Source: Maricaulis sp048270095 (GTDB lineage: Bacteria; Pseudomonadota; Alphaproteobacteria; Caulobacterales; Maricaulaceae). From it: a DNA stretch of 64,000 nucleotides. Where the stretch lies: contig NZ_JBLWTL010000007.1 of the NCBI RefSeq assembly GCF_048270095.1, forward strand, positions 51,220 to 115,219. Direction: 5' to 3'. The notes beneath the pieces are model-generated. The model did no database searches and was not told where the DNA came from. It saw nothing but the letters and a program-made list of their open reading frames with translations. The number at the start of each line of letters is the position of its first letter. Positions within the stretch are counted from its first letter, which is position 1. The position numbers and the translations under genes are program-made. Below are positions 1 to 8,031 of this stretch, piece by piece.

Positions 1-6
1 GGGTGT

Positions 7-444
7 GTGATGCCCGGCTTTCTGGAAAAACTGAACGGTTCGGCCGCGCTCGGCACGGTCCTGGCGCTGGTCTGGTATCTCATACGCGTCGTGCCACAGG
101 TCACCAGCCAGCCGCTCGATGAGGTCTCCTGGAAAGGGGCGATGGTGATTGCGGTGCTGATCTTCGTGGTCACCCTGATTGCCGACAGCGTCCGGGGCGC
201 CATCGCCAGCCGGGAAGAGCTGGAGGAGGCTGGCGTGGTGGATGATGAGCGCGACCGTGCGGCCGAGCGGCGCGGCGATGCCTGGGGCGGCCACGCCATG
301 CATGCCGTGGCCTTCATCGCCCTGATGCTGCTGGTTCTCGAGTTCGACCCGTTCTGGGCCGCGAACACATTATTCGTCGGCGCTATGCTGGCCGGTCTGG
401 TCAGTACGGTGGTCAAATTCCTGACCTATCGCGGAGGTGTGTGA
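7..444 (+). CDS. Small integral membrane protein, function unknown
   Basis: Encodes about 144-145 residues, starting at a GTG (7) or the adjacent ATG (10); the true start could lie upstream of the window. Four hydrophobic segments are visible (about residues 12-30, 43-60, 98-112 and 118-138), split by a charged cytoplasmic-type loop rich in Glu, Asp and Arg (about residues 66-92). Its stop is followed after 3 bases by an HTH regulator gene on the same strand, the usual arrangement of a small membrane protein with a YozG-like regulator. No enzyme motif is seen. A role tied to the regulator is inference from the pairing only. Confidence 0.7.
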   Translation: MMPGFLEKLNGSAALGTVLALVWYLIRVVPQVTSQPLDEVSWKGAMVIAVLIFVVTLIADSVRGAIASREELEEAGVVDDERDRAAERRGDAWGGHAMHAVAFIALMLLVLEFDPFWAANTLFVGAMLAGLVSTVVKFLTYRGGV

Positions 445-447
445 GCC

Positions 448-672
448 ATGGCCAAACCGACACCTATCATCAACCAGATCCGCACGCTGCGCTTCCAGGC
501 CGGGGAGATGACCCAGGCCGAGCTGGCAAAGCGGACGGGCGTCACCCGTCAGACCATTCTCGCCATCGAGCAGGGCAAGTATTCGCCCTCGCTCGAGGTT
601 GCCTTCAAGATTGCCCACGCGTTCGGCACCGGCCTTGACGAGGTGTTCCAGTATCCCGACGGCGGAACCTAG
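448..672 (+). CDS. XRE/Cro-family helix-turn-helix transcriptional regulator (YozG-like)
   Basis: A 74-residue protein that is almost entirely one HTH_3 domain. The helix-turn-helix is clear around MTQAELAKRTGVTRQTI (residues 18-34), followed by the typical AIEQGKYSPSLEVAFKIA stretch, and it ends FGTGLDEVFQY. This compact form without a ligand domain is typical of single-domain regulators that act on a neighbouring membrane protein gene. It begins 3 bases after the upstream membrane protein, so the two are probably cotranscribed. The target operator is not evident. Confidence 0.9.
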   Translation: MAKPTPIINQIRTLRFQAGEMTQAELAKRTGVTRQTILAIEQGKYSPSLEVAFKIAHAFGTGLDEVFQYPDGGT

Positions 673-673
673 A

Positions 674-718
674 GCATTTTCAGCAAAAGTGGGTACCGGT
701 TTTGCGGTTCGAAAATGC
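674..718. repeat. Palindromic intergenic repeat (alphaproteobacterial type)
   Basis: GCATTTTC (674-681) and GAAAATGC (711-718) form an outer stem, with an inner GCAAAA (683-688)/TTTTGC (700-705) stem. The sequence closely resembles a dispersed palindromic repeat I remember from many rhizobial and other alphaproteobacterial intergenic regions; that likeness is from memory. It lies between the converging HTH and P450 genes. Confidence 0.65.
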
Positions 719-733
719 GACAAAACAAAAACT

Positions 734-775
734 TAGAGCGTTTTCATTGACCGTGATTGAAATGAAAAGACTCTA
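734..775. terminator. Stem-loop between convergent genes, possible bidirectional terminator
   Basis: An inverted repeat pairs TAGAG and TTTTCATT (734-738, 741-748) with AATGAAAA and CTCTA (761-768, 771-775) around a 12-base loop. The A/T-rich inner stem gives U-rich RNA in both directions. It sits at the 3' end of the P450 gene, and its right arm includes that gene's stop codon. It may also be part of the neighbouring dispersed repeat rather than a dedicated terminator. Confidence 0.5.
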
Positions 776-2152
776 GCGCCGCTTGACCCGCATCGGCACC
801 TCCGTGTCCGGCTGCAGCGTGATGCGCATCACCGGCACGGGGTGGCGGTCGCCGGTAAATTCGAAGCGAAGCTTGCGCAGCAGGCAGGCGAGCACGATCA
901 CCATCTCCATCATCGCGAAGCGGGCGCCGATACAGACCCGCGGGCCGAGGCCGAAGGGCAGCCAGGCGTGGCGCGGGATGGTGTTGGCGGCGTCGCCGAA
1001 AAAGCGTTCGGGCACGAAAGCGTCGGGCTGCGGCCAGAAATCCCGCTGGCGGTGCAGCAGCCAGGTGGAGACCAGGACATCGGTATCAGGCGCCACCGCC
1101 AGCCCGGCGACCGTATCGGCGTCAATCGAGGTGCGCGACAGGATCGGGGCAGACGGGTAGAGGCGCAGGCTTTCCTTGATGATCGCCGTCGTCCACGGCG
1201 GGGCCTCCATCCAGTTGGCCGGGTCCGTGGTGTCGAGCGGCGCAGCGTCGATCTCGGCCTCGAGCCGTTCCAGCACATCGGGTGACTGGGAGAGGAGATA
1301 GAGCGTCCAGCTCAGCGAGCGGGCTGTGGTCTCGTGACCGGCGGCGAGAAAGGTGAGGAGATTGTCGACAATCGCGGTCTCGTCGAGCCCGGCGCCGAGC
1401 AGAAGGTCGAGGAAGTCAGGCGTGCGGCCCGCTGTCTCGGCATCGGGGCCGGCCCGGCGTGTCGCGGCGACATGGGCGACCTGGCGGCGCAGATCGGCGA
1501 TCACGCGTCGCGCACCACCATGCCCGATCCGCGGTATCCAGCCTGGCACCCCCATCAGATCGAAGGGGTGGGGGATTCCGGTGATCTCGATCAGGCGGCA
1601 GATCGCGGCGCTGAAGCGGGTCTTGTCGAGCGCTTCATCGCCGGAGAACAGGGTCTCGATCAACACGTCCAGTGTCAGATCGACCATCGCATCGGACAGC
1701 GAGATCGTGCGCCCGTCGACGGCAAGGAAAGCCTCGGCCGCCTCATCGCAGACGGTGCGGATCTTGGGCGCGAAGGCATTGACGCGGCGCGGGGTGAAAA
1801 CGGGGGCGACGGCATGGCGCGCCGTCTTCCACACTTCCCCCTCGGCCGTCAGCAGCCCGTCGCGCAGAAAGGGTTTCAACACCGCCTGACGCACCGGGTT
1901 CATGCGGTAATTGGCGGCATTGGTGACGAAGCAGTGATGGATCGCGCCCGGGTCATTGATCAACAGGCTGTTGCGGCCGAGAAAGCGGAAAGGGGCGACG
2001 AGAAACTCGAAATGATGCTCGCCCCAGATCTCGAGTGGATTGCGGCCCATTGCCCGGAAATAGGTCCAGTAGTCGGACACGGTCAGACGGCCGGTCTGGC
2101 TGTAATTGGCATAGGGTGGCTTGGGCGGCTGAAAGGCTTCGCTACTGCTCAT
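773..2152 (-). CDS. Cytochrome P450
   Basis: A 459-residue haem-thiolate monooxygenase. The I-helix oxygen-activation motif AGHETT lies near residue 270, the K-helix ExxR as ESLRLYP near 327, and the haem loop FGLGPRVCIG with the proximal Cys near 405. Length is normal for a soluble bacterial P450; there is no fused reductase or ferredoxin and no redox partner gene beside it, so electrons must come from elsewhere. The open frame runs far upstream, but ATG 2152 is preceded by GGGAG at a good distance and starts a sensible N-terminus. Substrate is unknown; general resemblance is to fatty-acid or alkane-type hydroxylases. Confidence 0.93.
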   Translation of the reverse strand: MSSSEAFQPPKPPYANYSQTGRLTVSDYWTYFRAMGRNPLEIWGEHHFEFLVAPFRFLGRNSLLINDPGAIHHCFVTNAANYRMNPVRQAVLKPFLRDGLLTAEGEVWKTARHAVAPVFTPRRVNAFAPKIRTVCDEAAEAFLAVDGRTISLSDAMVDLTLDVLIETLFSGDEALDKTRFSAAICRLIEITGIPHPFDLMGVPGWIPRIGHGGARRVIADLRRQVAHVAATRRAGPDAETAGRTPDFLDLLLGAGLDETAIVDNLLTFLAAGHETTARSLSWTLYLLSQSPDVLERLEAEIDAAPLDTTDPANWMEAPPWTTAIIKESLRLYPSAPILSRTSIDADTVAGLAVAPDTDVLVSTWLLHRQRDFWPQPDAFVPERFFGDAANTIPRHAWLPFGLGPRVCIGARFAMMEMVIVLACLLRKLRFEFTGDRHPVPVMRITLQPDTEVPMRVKRR

Positions 2153-2311
2153 GTCTTCGCTCCCGCCGACCATGCCCCACGCCGCAGACCCTGCCTGTTC
2201 TCGCTTCGATGGCCAAGGCGCAAATGGTCGCGGCATGGCGCTCCGCTCCGCACCAGCGCCGGCGCAAAACTCCCGCTTCATTCGGTAACGCAACTGATCT
2301 AACCTGGGCGG

Positions 2312-3076
2312 ATGAGATTTTTCACCGCACTGATCCTCCTCCTTCTTTTGCTCACCCCGCTGGCCCGGGCCGATATGGACCAGGCACGCGAGGCCTATGC
2401 CGGCGGGCGCTGGGAGGAAGCGGCCACCCAGGCAGAAATGTCCGGTGGTGCCGAGGGCTATGCCTATGCCGCCCGCGCCCTCGTAGCGCAGCTGATGGTC
2501 GAGCCCGACACCGCCGACCGCCAGGGCGTGACACGCCAGGCCGTCAGTCTCGCCGAGGCCGCCTATCGCGAAGACAATGAGAGCGCCGAGGCGCGCCTGA
2601 GGCTGGCGATCTCGCTGGGCTATCAGGGGCGATATACCGGAACCATGCGCGCGCTCTTCCTGCGCGTCCCGCAACGCGGGCGGGCCTTGCTGGAATCCGT
2701 GGTGATGGAAGACCCGGGCAATGTCTGGGCGCTGGGCACGCTCGGGGCCTGGAATCTCGAAGTGGCCCGGCGCGGCGGTGCGCGGGGCATGGAGATGCTC
2801 GGCGCTTCGGTTGAAGCCGGCACCGGCTATTACAGCCAGGCGATTGCCCTCGACCCCTATAATCCGGCGCTGCGCTATTTCCTCGCGCTTGGCCTGATCG
2901 CACTGGATGATCGTGACCGTACCGCAATGGCCTGGGAACAGGTCGAGCTCGCGCTGGAGCTGCAACCGCGCGACGCCTTTGAAGCCGGCCTGCTGGACAA
3001 TGCCGCACAATTGCACGCGCTCAGGGATGATCGCGAGGCGGCCACGGCCTGGGCGATTGAGCGCATGACGCAATAG
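2312..3076 (+). CDS. Secreted TPR-like repeat protein, function unknown
   Basis: A 254-residue protein with a signal peptide (MRFF, then a Leu-rich core and cleavage near ARA, residue 20). The mature part is alpha-helical, with TPR-like pairs such as AREAYAGGRWEEAATQAEM and YYSQAIALDPYNPALRYFLA (about residues 170-190), so a periplasmic solenoid is likely. It is transcribed divergently from the P450 gene with 159 bases between the starts and converges on the S24-type regulator. No catalytic signature is seen. Periplasmic protein-protein scaffolding is inference from the fold only. Confidence 0.8.
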   Translation: MRFFTALILLLLLLTPLARADMDQAREAYAGGRWEEAATQAEMSGGAEGYAYAARALVAQLMVEPDTADRQGVTRQAVSLAEAAYREDNESAEARLRLAISLGYQGRYTGTMRALFLRVPQRGRALLESVVMEDPGNVWALGTLGAWNLEVARRGGARGMEMLGASVEAGTGYYSQAIALDPYNPALRYFLALGLIALDDRDRTAMAWEQVELALELQPRDAFEAGLLDNAAQLHALRDDREAATAWAIERMTQ

Positions 3077-3091
3077 GGCTGAGCGCCAGGC

Positions 3092-3718
3092 CTATTGGCT
3101 GGCCCAGACGATACGGGCGATCCAGGCGATCTCGACGAGCTTGACGATCCGTTCCGGCCCGGCCGGGTTGAGCGGTTTGAGCACCACATCCTGCACCGTA
3201 CTGCGACCCAGCTCCCAGCCGCAAATTTCGCCATCCCGGGTCTTCACCATGACACGGTCGCCCCGGCGCGGCTTGTCGTCGGGTGCGATGATCAGCCGGT
3301 CACCGGGCCGGTAGAGCGGCAGCATCGCCTCGCCCTCGACGGTCAGCGCGAAGGCCTCGCTTGTTCCGAGATCGGGGAAGGGCACGCGGCGCCAGCTCGC
3401 GCCGGTCGGCAGGCCGACCGCATCAAAGGCGGCGGCGCGGTCACCATCGGCCAGATCGAGCGCCGGCAGGGATTGCGTCCGGCCCTCGCCGCTGACCAGG
3501 GCCGCGAAATCGGCGAAACCGAGATTGGCAGCGCTCAGCGCCTTGGTCAGGCTCTCCGTCGAGGGCCAGCGCAGTTTGCTGCCATCGGCTGAAACGCGTT
3601 TGGACGGGTTGAACGTGGTCGAATCCAGTCCGGCGCGCCGCGCCAACCCGGACGGGCTGGTCTGGGCATGGGCGGCGAGACGGTCAATCCCGCGCCAGAT
3701 CTGGTCGTGCGTAAACAT
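3092..3718 (-). CDS. LexA/S24-like HTH repressor lacking the catalytic serine
   Basis: A 208-residue protein: an N-terminal DNA-binding helical domain (about residues 1-85, with SPSGLARRAGLDSTTFN typical of the alphaproteobacterial Cro/CI-S24 family) and a C-terminal S24 peptidase-fold domain (about 110-205). The family's self-cleavage motif is normally G-D-S-M; here it reads GEAM, so the nucleophile is Ala131. The general-base Lys is kept (VMVKTRDGE, Lys159). Such a protein should bind DNA but not autocleave after RecA activation. The start at ATG 3718 precedes a plausible HTH; the frame is open further upstream, opposite the DUF952 gene. No phage genes surround it. Confidence 0.85.
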   Translation of the reverse strand: MFTHDQIWRGIDRLAAHAQTSPSGLARRAGLDSTTFNPSKRVSADGSKLRWPSTESLTKALSAANLGFADFAALVSGEGRTQSLPALDLADGDRAAAFDAVGLPTGASWRRVPFPDLGTSEAFALTVEGEAMLPLYRPGDRLIIAPDDKPRRGDRVMVKTRDGEICGWELGRSTVQDVVLKPLNPAGPERIVKLVEIAWIARIVWASQ

Positions 3719-3814
3719 GGCGATGCGTCCTTGGAAGGCGGGAAAGCTATAGGAAAATATCCCCCGTCGCCAGACAGGCTTGCGCCGGTCAGCGGCGCGC
3801 GCTAACCCCAGCGC

Positions 3815-4174
3815 ATGAGCGACAAGATTGCATACCGATTGGCGACGCCTGACAGCTGGGCTGCCGTGATGATGGCCGGTGTTTTTCACGGTGAGCCACA
3901 CGATATGGCCGATGGTTTTATCCATCTGTCGGCGGCCGACCAGGTCGAGGGCACGCTGCTCAAACATTATAATGAACACCCGCGCCTGATCCTCGCCGAG
4001 ATCGATCTCGAGGCGCTGGGTGACAGCGTCAAATGGGAAAAGTCGCGCGGCGGAGCGCTGTTCCCCCATGTCTATGGCGATATCCCCGCCAGCGCCGTGC
4101 GTGGTGTGCGCCATGTCCGCCGCAATGAAGAAGGCGACTGGGTCTTGCCGTCCGATCTGGGAGGTCAGTGGTGA
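3815..4174 (+). CDS. DUF952 domain-containing protein
   Basis: A 119-residue cytoplasmic protein matching the DUF952 pattern. Recognisable parts are YRLATPDSWAAV at the start, DGFIHLSAADQV (the conserved DGFIHLS block, about residues 33-45), LAEIDLEAL, and FPHVYGDIP near residue 86. The family is small and single-domain, and its biochemical role is not established; a fold related to ADP-ribosyl-type proteins has been proposed. Its stop codon overlaps the pyrD start, so the two are translationally coupled, an arrangement common in alphaproteobacteria. Confidence 0.88.
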   Translation: MSDKIAYRLATPDSWAAVMMAGVFHGEPHDMADGFIHLSAADQVEGTLLKHYNEHPRLILAEIDLEALGDSVKWEKSRGGALFPHVYGDIPASAVRGVRHVRRNEEGDWVLPSDLGGQW

Positions 4175-5226
4175 TTCACGATCTGATCGCACGGGCGCTG
4201 CACGTGTTCGAGCCGGAGACGGCGCATCGCTTCGGCGTATTGGGGCTGAAGGCTGGTCTCGGCCCGCGCCAGTTTTCGCGCGATCCGGCCATACTGGCGA
4301 CCCGTGTCGCCGGTCTTGATCTAACCAATCCGCTCGGACTGGCGGCCGGGTTCGACAAGAATGCCGAGGCGCCTGATGCCTTGCTGGCGGCCGGTTTCGG
4401 ATTTGTTGAACTGGGGGCCGTGACGCCGCGGGCGCAGGATGGCAAGCCCCGCCCGCGCATCTTCCGGCTCGCCCCCGACCGCGCCGTGATTAATCGTATG
4501 GGCTTTCCCAATCAGGGGCTGGACCCATTCGAGGCGCGGCTGCGCCGGCGTCAGGGTCGCGGCGGGATTGTCGGGGTCAATCTCGGCGCCAATCTCGACA
4601 GCGAGGACCGCGTCGCCGATTACGTCACCTGCCTTGAGCGGTTGAAGGATCTGGCGCAATTCTTCACCGTCAATATTTCCTCACCCAATACGCCGGGGCT
4701 GCGCAATCTCCAGGCCCATGGCGCGCTCGATGAATTGCTGGGAGCCGTGGCGCAGGTCGGTTGCCAGGCCCCGGTCTTTCTCAAGATCGCGCCGGATATT
4801 GCCGATGAGGATGTCGGGCCCATTATTGATGCGATCGCTCGCCACGGGCTCGACGGTATCATCGTGTCGAATACCACCATCCAGCGGCCTGACAGCCTGA
4901 GCAGCAAACATATGGGTGAGGGCGGCGGCCTGTCGGGGCCACCGATTTTTGCGCGCTCGACCGAGCTGGTGCGTCAGTTCCGCCGCGGTGCGGGCCCCGA
5001 TCTGGCGATCATCGGTGTTGGCGGGATCGATAGCGCCGACACTGCCTATGCCAAGATCCGTGCCGGTGCCAATGCTATCCAGCTCTATACCGGGCTGGTC
5101 TATCACGGTCCCGGCCTGGTGCAGCGCATCAAGTCCGGCCTGGTCAAGCGGCTTCAGGCCGATGGGTTCGTTTCGGTCGCTGAAGCGGTCGGGGTCGATT
5201 GCAACCGGCGCTCAAGCGACGGGTAA
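4168..5226 (+). CDS. pyrD: Dihydroorotate dehydrogenase (quinone), class 2
   Basis: Catalyses oxidation of dihydroorotate to orotate in pyrimidine synthesis, passing electrons to membrane ubiquinone. The 352-residue length and N-terminal amphipathic helix (ARALHVFEPETAHRFGV) mark class 2. FMN and substrate motifs are present: LGLAAGFDKNAEAPD, NISSPNTPGLRNLQ (catalytic Ser within it), VSNTTIQRP, and IGVGGIDSADTAYAKI with QLYTGLVYHGPGL. Two in-frame GTG starts (4168, 4171) overlap the DUF952 stop; either gives nearly the same protein. The 3' end overlaps the convergent MATE gene by 73 bases. Confidence 0.97.
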   Translation: MVIHDLIARALHVFEPETAHRFGVLGLKAGLGPRQFSRDPAILATRVAGLDLTNPLGLAAGFDKNAEAPDALLAAGFGFVELGAVTPRAQDGKPRPRIFRLAPDRAVINRMGFPNQGLDPFEARLRRRQGRGGIVGVNLGANLDSEDRVADYVTCLERLKDLAQFFTVNISSPNTPGLRNLQAHGALDELLGAVAQVGCQAPVFLKIAPDIADEDVGPIIDAIARHGLDGIIVSNTTIQRPDSLSSKHMGEGGGLSGPPIFARSTELVRQFRRGAGPDLAIIGVGGIDSADTAYAKIRAGANAIQLYTGLVYHGPGLVQRIKSGLVKRLQADGFVSVAEAVGVDCNRRSSDG

Positions 5227-6539
5227 GCGATGACCAGCGTGCCGCCGCGCGCGATATAGAAAACCAGAAATGCCAGCCAGACGCCATGATTGCCGAGCGG
5301 CGTGGCCAGCAGGGCGTCGGCGATCAGATAGACCAGCAGGGATGCGAGCCCCGCATTGCGCAGGATCTTGCCGCTTGTCGTGCCGATAAAGACACCGTCC
5401 ATCAACCAGGCGCCTGCGCCCAGGAATGGAACAATGGCGCACCAAGGCAGATAGCGGATCGCCGCTGCGCGCGCGTCGGCATCCTCGATCAGCAGGGTCA
5501 GCAATTGCGCGCCGAACAGCCAGGTCAGAACCGCGAAGATCGCACCAGCGGCGAACATTGGCTCGCCCGTCAGGCGCACGGCCCGGCGCAGACCGTCCAG
5601 CGAGCGGCGGCCATAGGCGCGGCCGGCCTCGGTCTCGGCGACGAAGGCGAAGGCGTCGAGCACGAAGGCCCAAAGCGTGATCACCTGTAGCAGAACATGA
5701 TTGCCGGCCAGGATGGCGGTGCCCTGCCGGGCGCCGGCATTGGCAAACCAGGTGAAGCCGATCACCAGGCTCCAGGTGCGGATCATCAGATTGATATTGA
5801 CGCTGAACATCTGCGCGATGGCGTGGCGGTCGAGCAGGCTGGCGCGATTGAGCACGCCGCCGGCCCAGCCACCCTGGCGCATCAACGTGTGGGCGACGAA
5901 GCCAAGTCCGACCAGAAGTCCGGCCCATTCGGCAATCGCGGTGGCGGCGCCCACGCCGCCCGGGCCATAGCCGAGCCCGAGGACGAACCAGAGATCGAGC
6001 CCGATATTGATGGCGCTGAACACGGCGTAGATGGCCAGTGTCGCACTATTGCGGCCCAGCCCGATCAGCCAGCCGGTCAGGGCGAAGGTCGCCAGCGCGG
6101 CCGGTGCACCCCAGGCCCGGGCCAGCAGATAGTCTGCGCCCTTGGCCTCGACGCCAGGCTGCCCCTGCAAGACGGCAAAGCCGCCCCAGGCGATCGGATG
6201 GCGCAGCAGCCAGACCGCGATGCCGAGCAGGGCGGCGATGGCGACGGCACGGATCAGTATGCGCTGGGTTTCGGCCCGGTCATGGGCGCCGTCGGCCTGG
6301 GCCGTCAGCCCGGTCGTGCCCATGCGAAGGAAGTAGAAACTCCAGTAGAAGACCGAGAAGATCGCGCCGCCCAGCGCCACACCGCCGAGATCGCTCTTGT
6401 CGCCCGACAGGCCCAGCACGAAGGTATCCACGACCCCGGCCAGGGGGACGGTGGCATTGGCTGCGACCAGCGGCAGGGCGCGCTTGATTACCTCGAGACG
6501 GGTGAGGTCAGGCCGGGTGGCTTCAGTGTGGCTGGACAT
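5154..6539 (-). CDS. MATE family efflux transporter (DinF-like)
   Basis: A 461-residue inner-membrane antiporter with about 12 transmembrane helices in two halves. The N-terminal half shows the family pattern LPLVAANATVPLAGVVDTFVLG and SVFYWSFYFLRMGTTGLTAQA, typical of the DinF subgroup; these transporters export drugs or metabolites using H+ or Na+ gradients. The start at ATG 6539 gives a short cytoplasmic lead before helix 1. Its 3' end overlaps the end of pyrD on the other strand. Substrate cannot be told from sequence. Confidence 0.93.
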   Translation of the reverse strand: MSSHTEATRPDLTRLEVIKRALPLVAANATVPLAGVVDTFVLGLSGDKSDLGGVALGGAIFSVFYWSFYFLRMGTTGLTAQADGAHDRAETQRILIRAVAIAALLGIAVWLLRHPIAWGGFAVLQGQPGVEAKGADYLLARAWGAPAALATFALTGWLIGLGRNSATLAIYAVFSAINIGLDLWFVLGLGYGPGGVGAATAIAEWAGLLVGLGFVAHTLMRQGGWAGGVLNRASLLDRHAIAQMFSVNINLMIRTWSLVIGFTWFANAGARQGTAILAGNHVLLQVITLWAFVLDAFAFVAETEAGRAYGRRSLDGLRRAVRLTGEPMFAAGAIFAVLTWLFGAQLLTLLIEDADARAAAIRYLPWCAIVPFLGAGAWLMDGVFIGTTSGKILRNAGLASLLVYLIADALLATPLGNHGVWLAFLVFYIARGGTLVIAYPSLERRLQSTPTASATETNPSA

Positions 6540-6626
6540 GATCCGCCACTAGCCCGCTCCGCGACAGCTGGCAAGCTGCCAGCGTATCGTTGTTCAAAAG
6601 CTCACAAGTCGGCCATTCACGAGGCG

Positions 6627-7004
6627 CTAGACGCCACACACACCGTCGCGGCATTGATCGCGAGGCCGCAGCGGGGCGAGCCGGCGATACAAGGCGTCGA
6701 GCGGGATCCGGATCGGGGCCGGGCGTGTCAGCGAGGCGAGCAGGCCCCAGCCGGGGACGCGCTCCCAGATCGCAATGAAGGCGGCCCAGCCATCGACCAG
6801 CTGACCATCGGGGAGGCGGACATGGAGGGATGCCAGCGCCGCCTCCCGATCGACATCATCGGGCAGATCATCATTCGCATCGTGCAGGCGAATGATGTGG
6901 TCACCATGACGGGCATATCGCGCCATCTCGCCGCGGCAGAGCGGGCAAAGAGCGTCATAATAGGCGATCAGCGGGCCGGTGGTGTCCATGGGTTCAATCT
7001 GCAC
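6627..7004 (-). CDS. Thiol-disulfide oxidoreductase-like DUF393 protein
   Basis: About 125 residues with the DUF393 signature YYDALCPLCRGEMARYAR near the N-terminus, where the CxxC pair sits as in thioredoxin-like folds, then a conserved DGW-A-I block (LVDGWAAFIAIW, about residues 67-78) and a second Cys pair at the very end (CRDGVCGV). The family includes YuxK-type proteins; redox activity is assumed rather than shown. The start is either GTG 7004 or ATG 6989; neither has a convincing ribosome site. It follows a thioesterase pair on the same strand with a 61-base gap. Confidence 0.82.
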   Translation of the reverse strand: MQIEPMDTTGPLIAYYDALCPLCRGEMARYARHGDHIIRLHDANDDLPDDVDREAALASLHVRLPDGQLVDGWAAFIAIWERVPGWGLLASLTRPAPIRIPLDALYRRLAPLRPRDQCRDGVCGV

Positions 7005-7065
7005 CGGCGAACCGGGCGCGGCCAGCGGTCATCGGGTCGCATGTGACGCGGTGCCGCGGCGGGGC

Positions 7066-7488
7066 TTAGCCTGCCGGGTCCGTGCGCCCCGGTGTGATCA
7101 GGAAATGACCATGCAGGGTGGCGACGGGGGCGCCGCTGCGGCCCTGCCAGGCTTCGGCCCGGACATTGGCGACGCGGCGGCCGCTGCGATTGACGATGGC
7201 GCGGGCATAGACGTCGGCCGCGCGGCCGGGACGCAGATAGTCTATCGCCACATCAATCGGTCGCGGCAGACGCTCCAGGGATTGACCGGCCAGCAGGGAA
7301 GCCGATGCGACGATCTCGAGAAAGGCACCGATGGCGCCGCCATGCAGGGCGGGGATGAGGGGATTGCCGACCAGGATTTCGGAATAGGGCAATATGCCGG
7401 TCAGTTCATCGCCCTTTTGTTCGAGGCGAACGCCGAAGCGCGCGACATAGGGCGCGGCCAGCAGGGTTTCGATCAGGGCATGGCTCAT
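7066..7488 (-). CDS. PaaI-family hotdog thioesterase (second of a tandem pair)
   Basis: A 140-residue hotdog-fold protein. The PaaI-type helix motif is PALHGGAIGAFLEIVASAS (about residues 47-65), with HGG and the acidic residue two turns later that positions the catalytic water. Likely an acyl-CoA thioesterase acting on cytoplasmic acyl- or aryl-CoA. Its ATG overlaps the stop of the upstream thioesterase by 4 bases, so the two are translated together and may form a heteromer, as single hotdog domains need dimerisation. The two copies differ clearly, so the duplication is old. Confidence 0.88.
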   Translation of the reverse strand: MSHALIETLLAAPYVARFGVRLEQKGDELTGILPYSEILVGNPLIPALHGGAIGAFLEIVASASLLAGQSLERLPRPIDVAIDYLRPGRAADVYARAIVNRSGRRVANVRAEAWQGRSGAPVATLHGHFLITPGRTDPAG

Positions 7489-7988
7489 AAGGGCTGTCCC
7501 GAGCGCAGGGCTTCGACCGCGCGTTCCTGTGCCGCCTTCGACGCACCGGTCACCATGAAGGCGGCCTGGGCGGTTGCGACGGGATCATCGATATCGCCAT
7601 CATGGGCGGTGGCGCGGACAAAAGCGACCAGACCATGGGATTTCAGGCAGATCGCCTCGGCGGTGACATCGAGCCCGGGCTTGGCCGGGCGCATGTAATC
7701 GAGACGCAGATCGAGTGTCGCCGGGGTGTCCTGCCCGCCAAAACCACTGAATGCCGCAAGGCCGCAGACATGGTCGAGCAGGGCTGTGATGACCCCGCCA
7801 TGCAGGATGCCCGAGTCCGGGTCACCGACCAGATCAGCCGAATAGGGCGCGCGCATCACGGCCAGGCCGGGCTTTAGCGAGACCAGGGTGAGGCCGAGCG
7901 CGACCGCATGCGGCGAGCCATCGACGAGCAGGGGCGCCAGCTCGTCGAGCAGGGCCTGTAGATCGCCGGGATTATCAGGGTCGGACAT
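7485..7988 (-). CDS. PaaI-family hotdog thioesterase (first of a tandem pair)
   Basis: A 167-residue hotdog-fold protein with GILHGGVITALLDHVCGLA (about residues 58-76), the PaaI/ACOT13-like active-site helix including HGG and a downstream Asp. A DYMRPAKPG strand block follows at about 97-105, as in this family. It is probably an acyl-CoA thioesterase of unknown substrate. It is the promoter-proximal gene of a two-gene unit with overlapping ATGA junction to the second thioesterase, and DUF393 lies beyond. The upstream neighbour ends 43 bases away on the same strand. Confidence 0.88.
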   Translation of the reverse strand: MSDPDNPGDLQALLDELAPLLVDGSPHAVALGLTLVSLKPGLAVMRAPYSADLVGDPDSGILHGGVITALLDHVCGLAAFSGFGGQDTPATLDLRLDYMRPAKPGLDVTAEAICLKSHGLVAFVRATAHDGDIDDPVATAQAAFMVTGASKAAQERAVEALRSGQPL

Positions 7989-8031
7989 GCGCCACTTCTA
8001 TTGCAGCGCGGACGCGCTCGCCAGATGCAAT

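Noticed and set aside
2153..3073. N-terminal extension of the P450 frame upstream of 2152
   Set aside because: No P450 has such an extension, its codons run antisense to the secreted TPR-like gene, and a ribosome site precedes ATG 2152.
3092..3718. A prophage repressor pointing to an integrated phage
   Set aside because: No integrase, structural or lysis gene lies within 10 kb on either side; it is a stand-alone chromosomal regulator.
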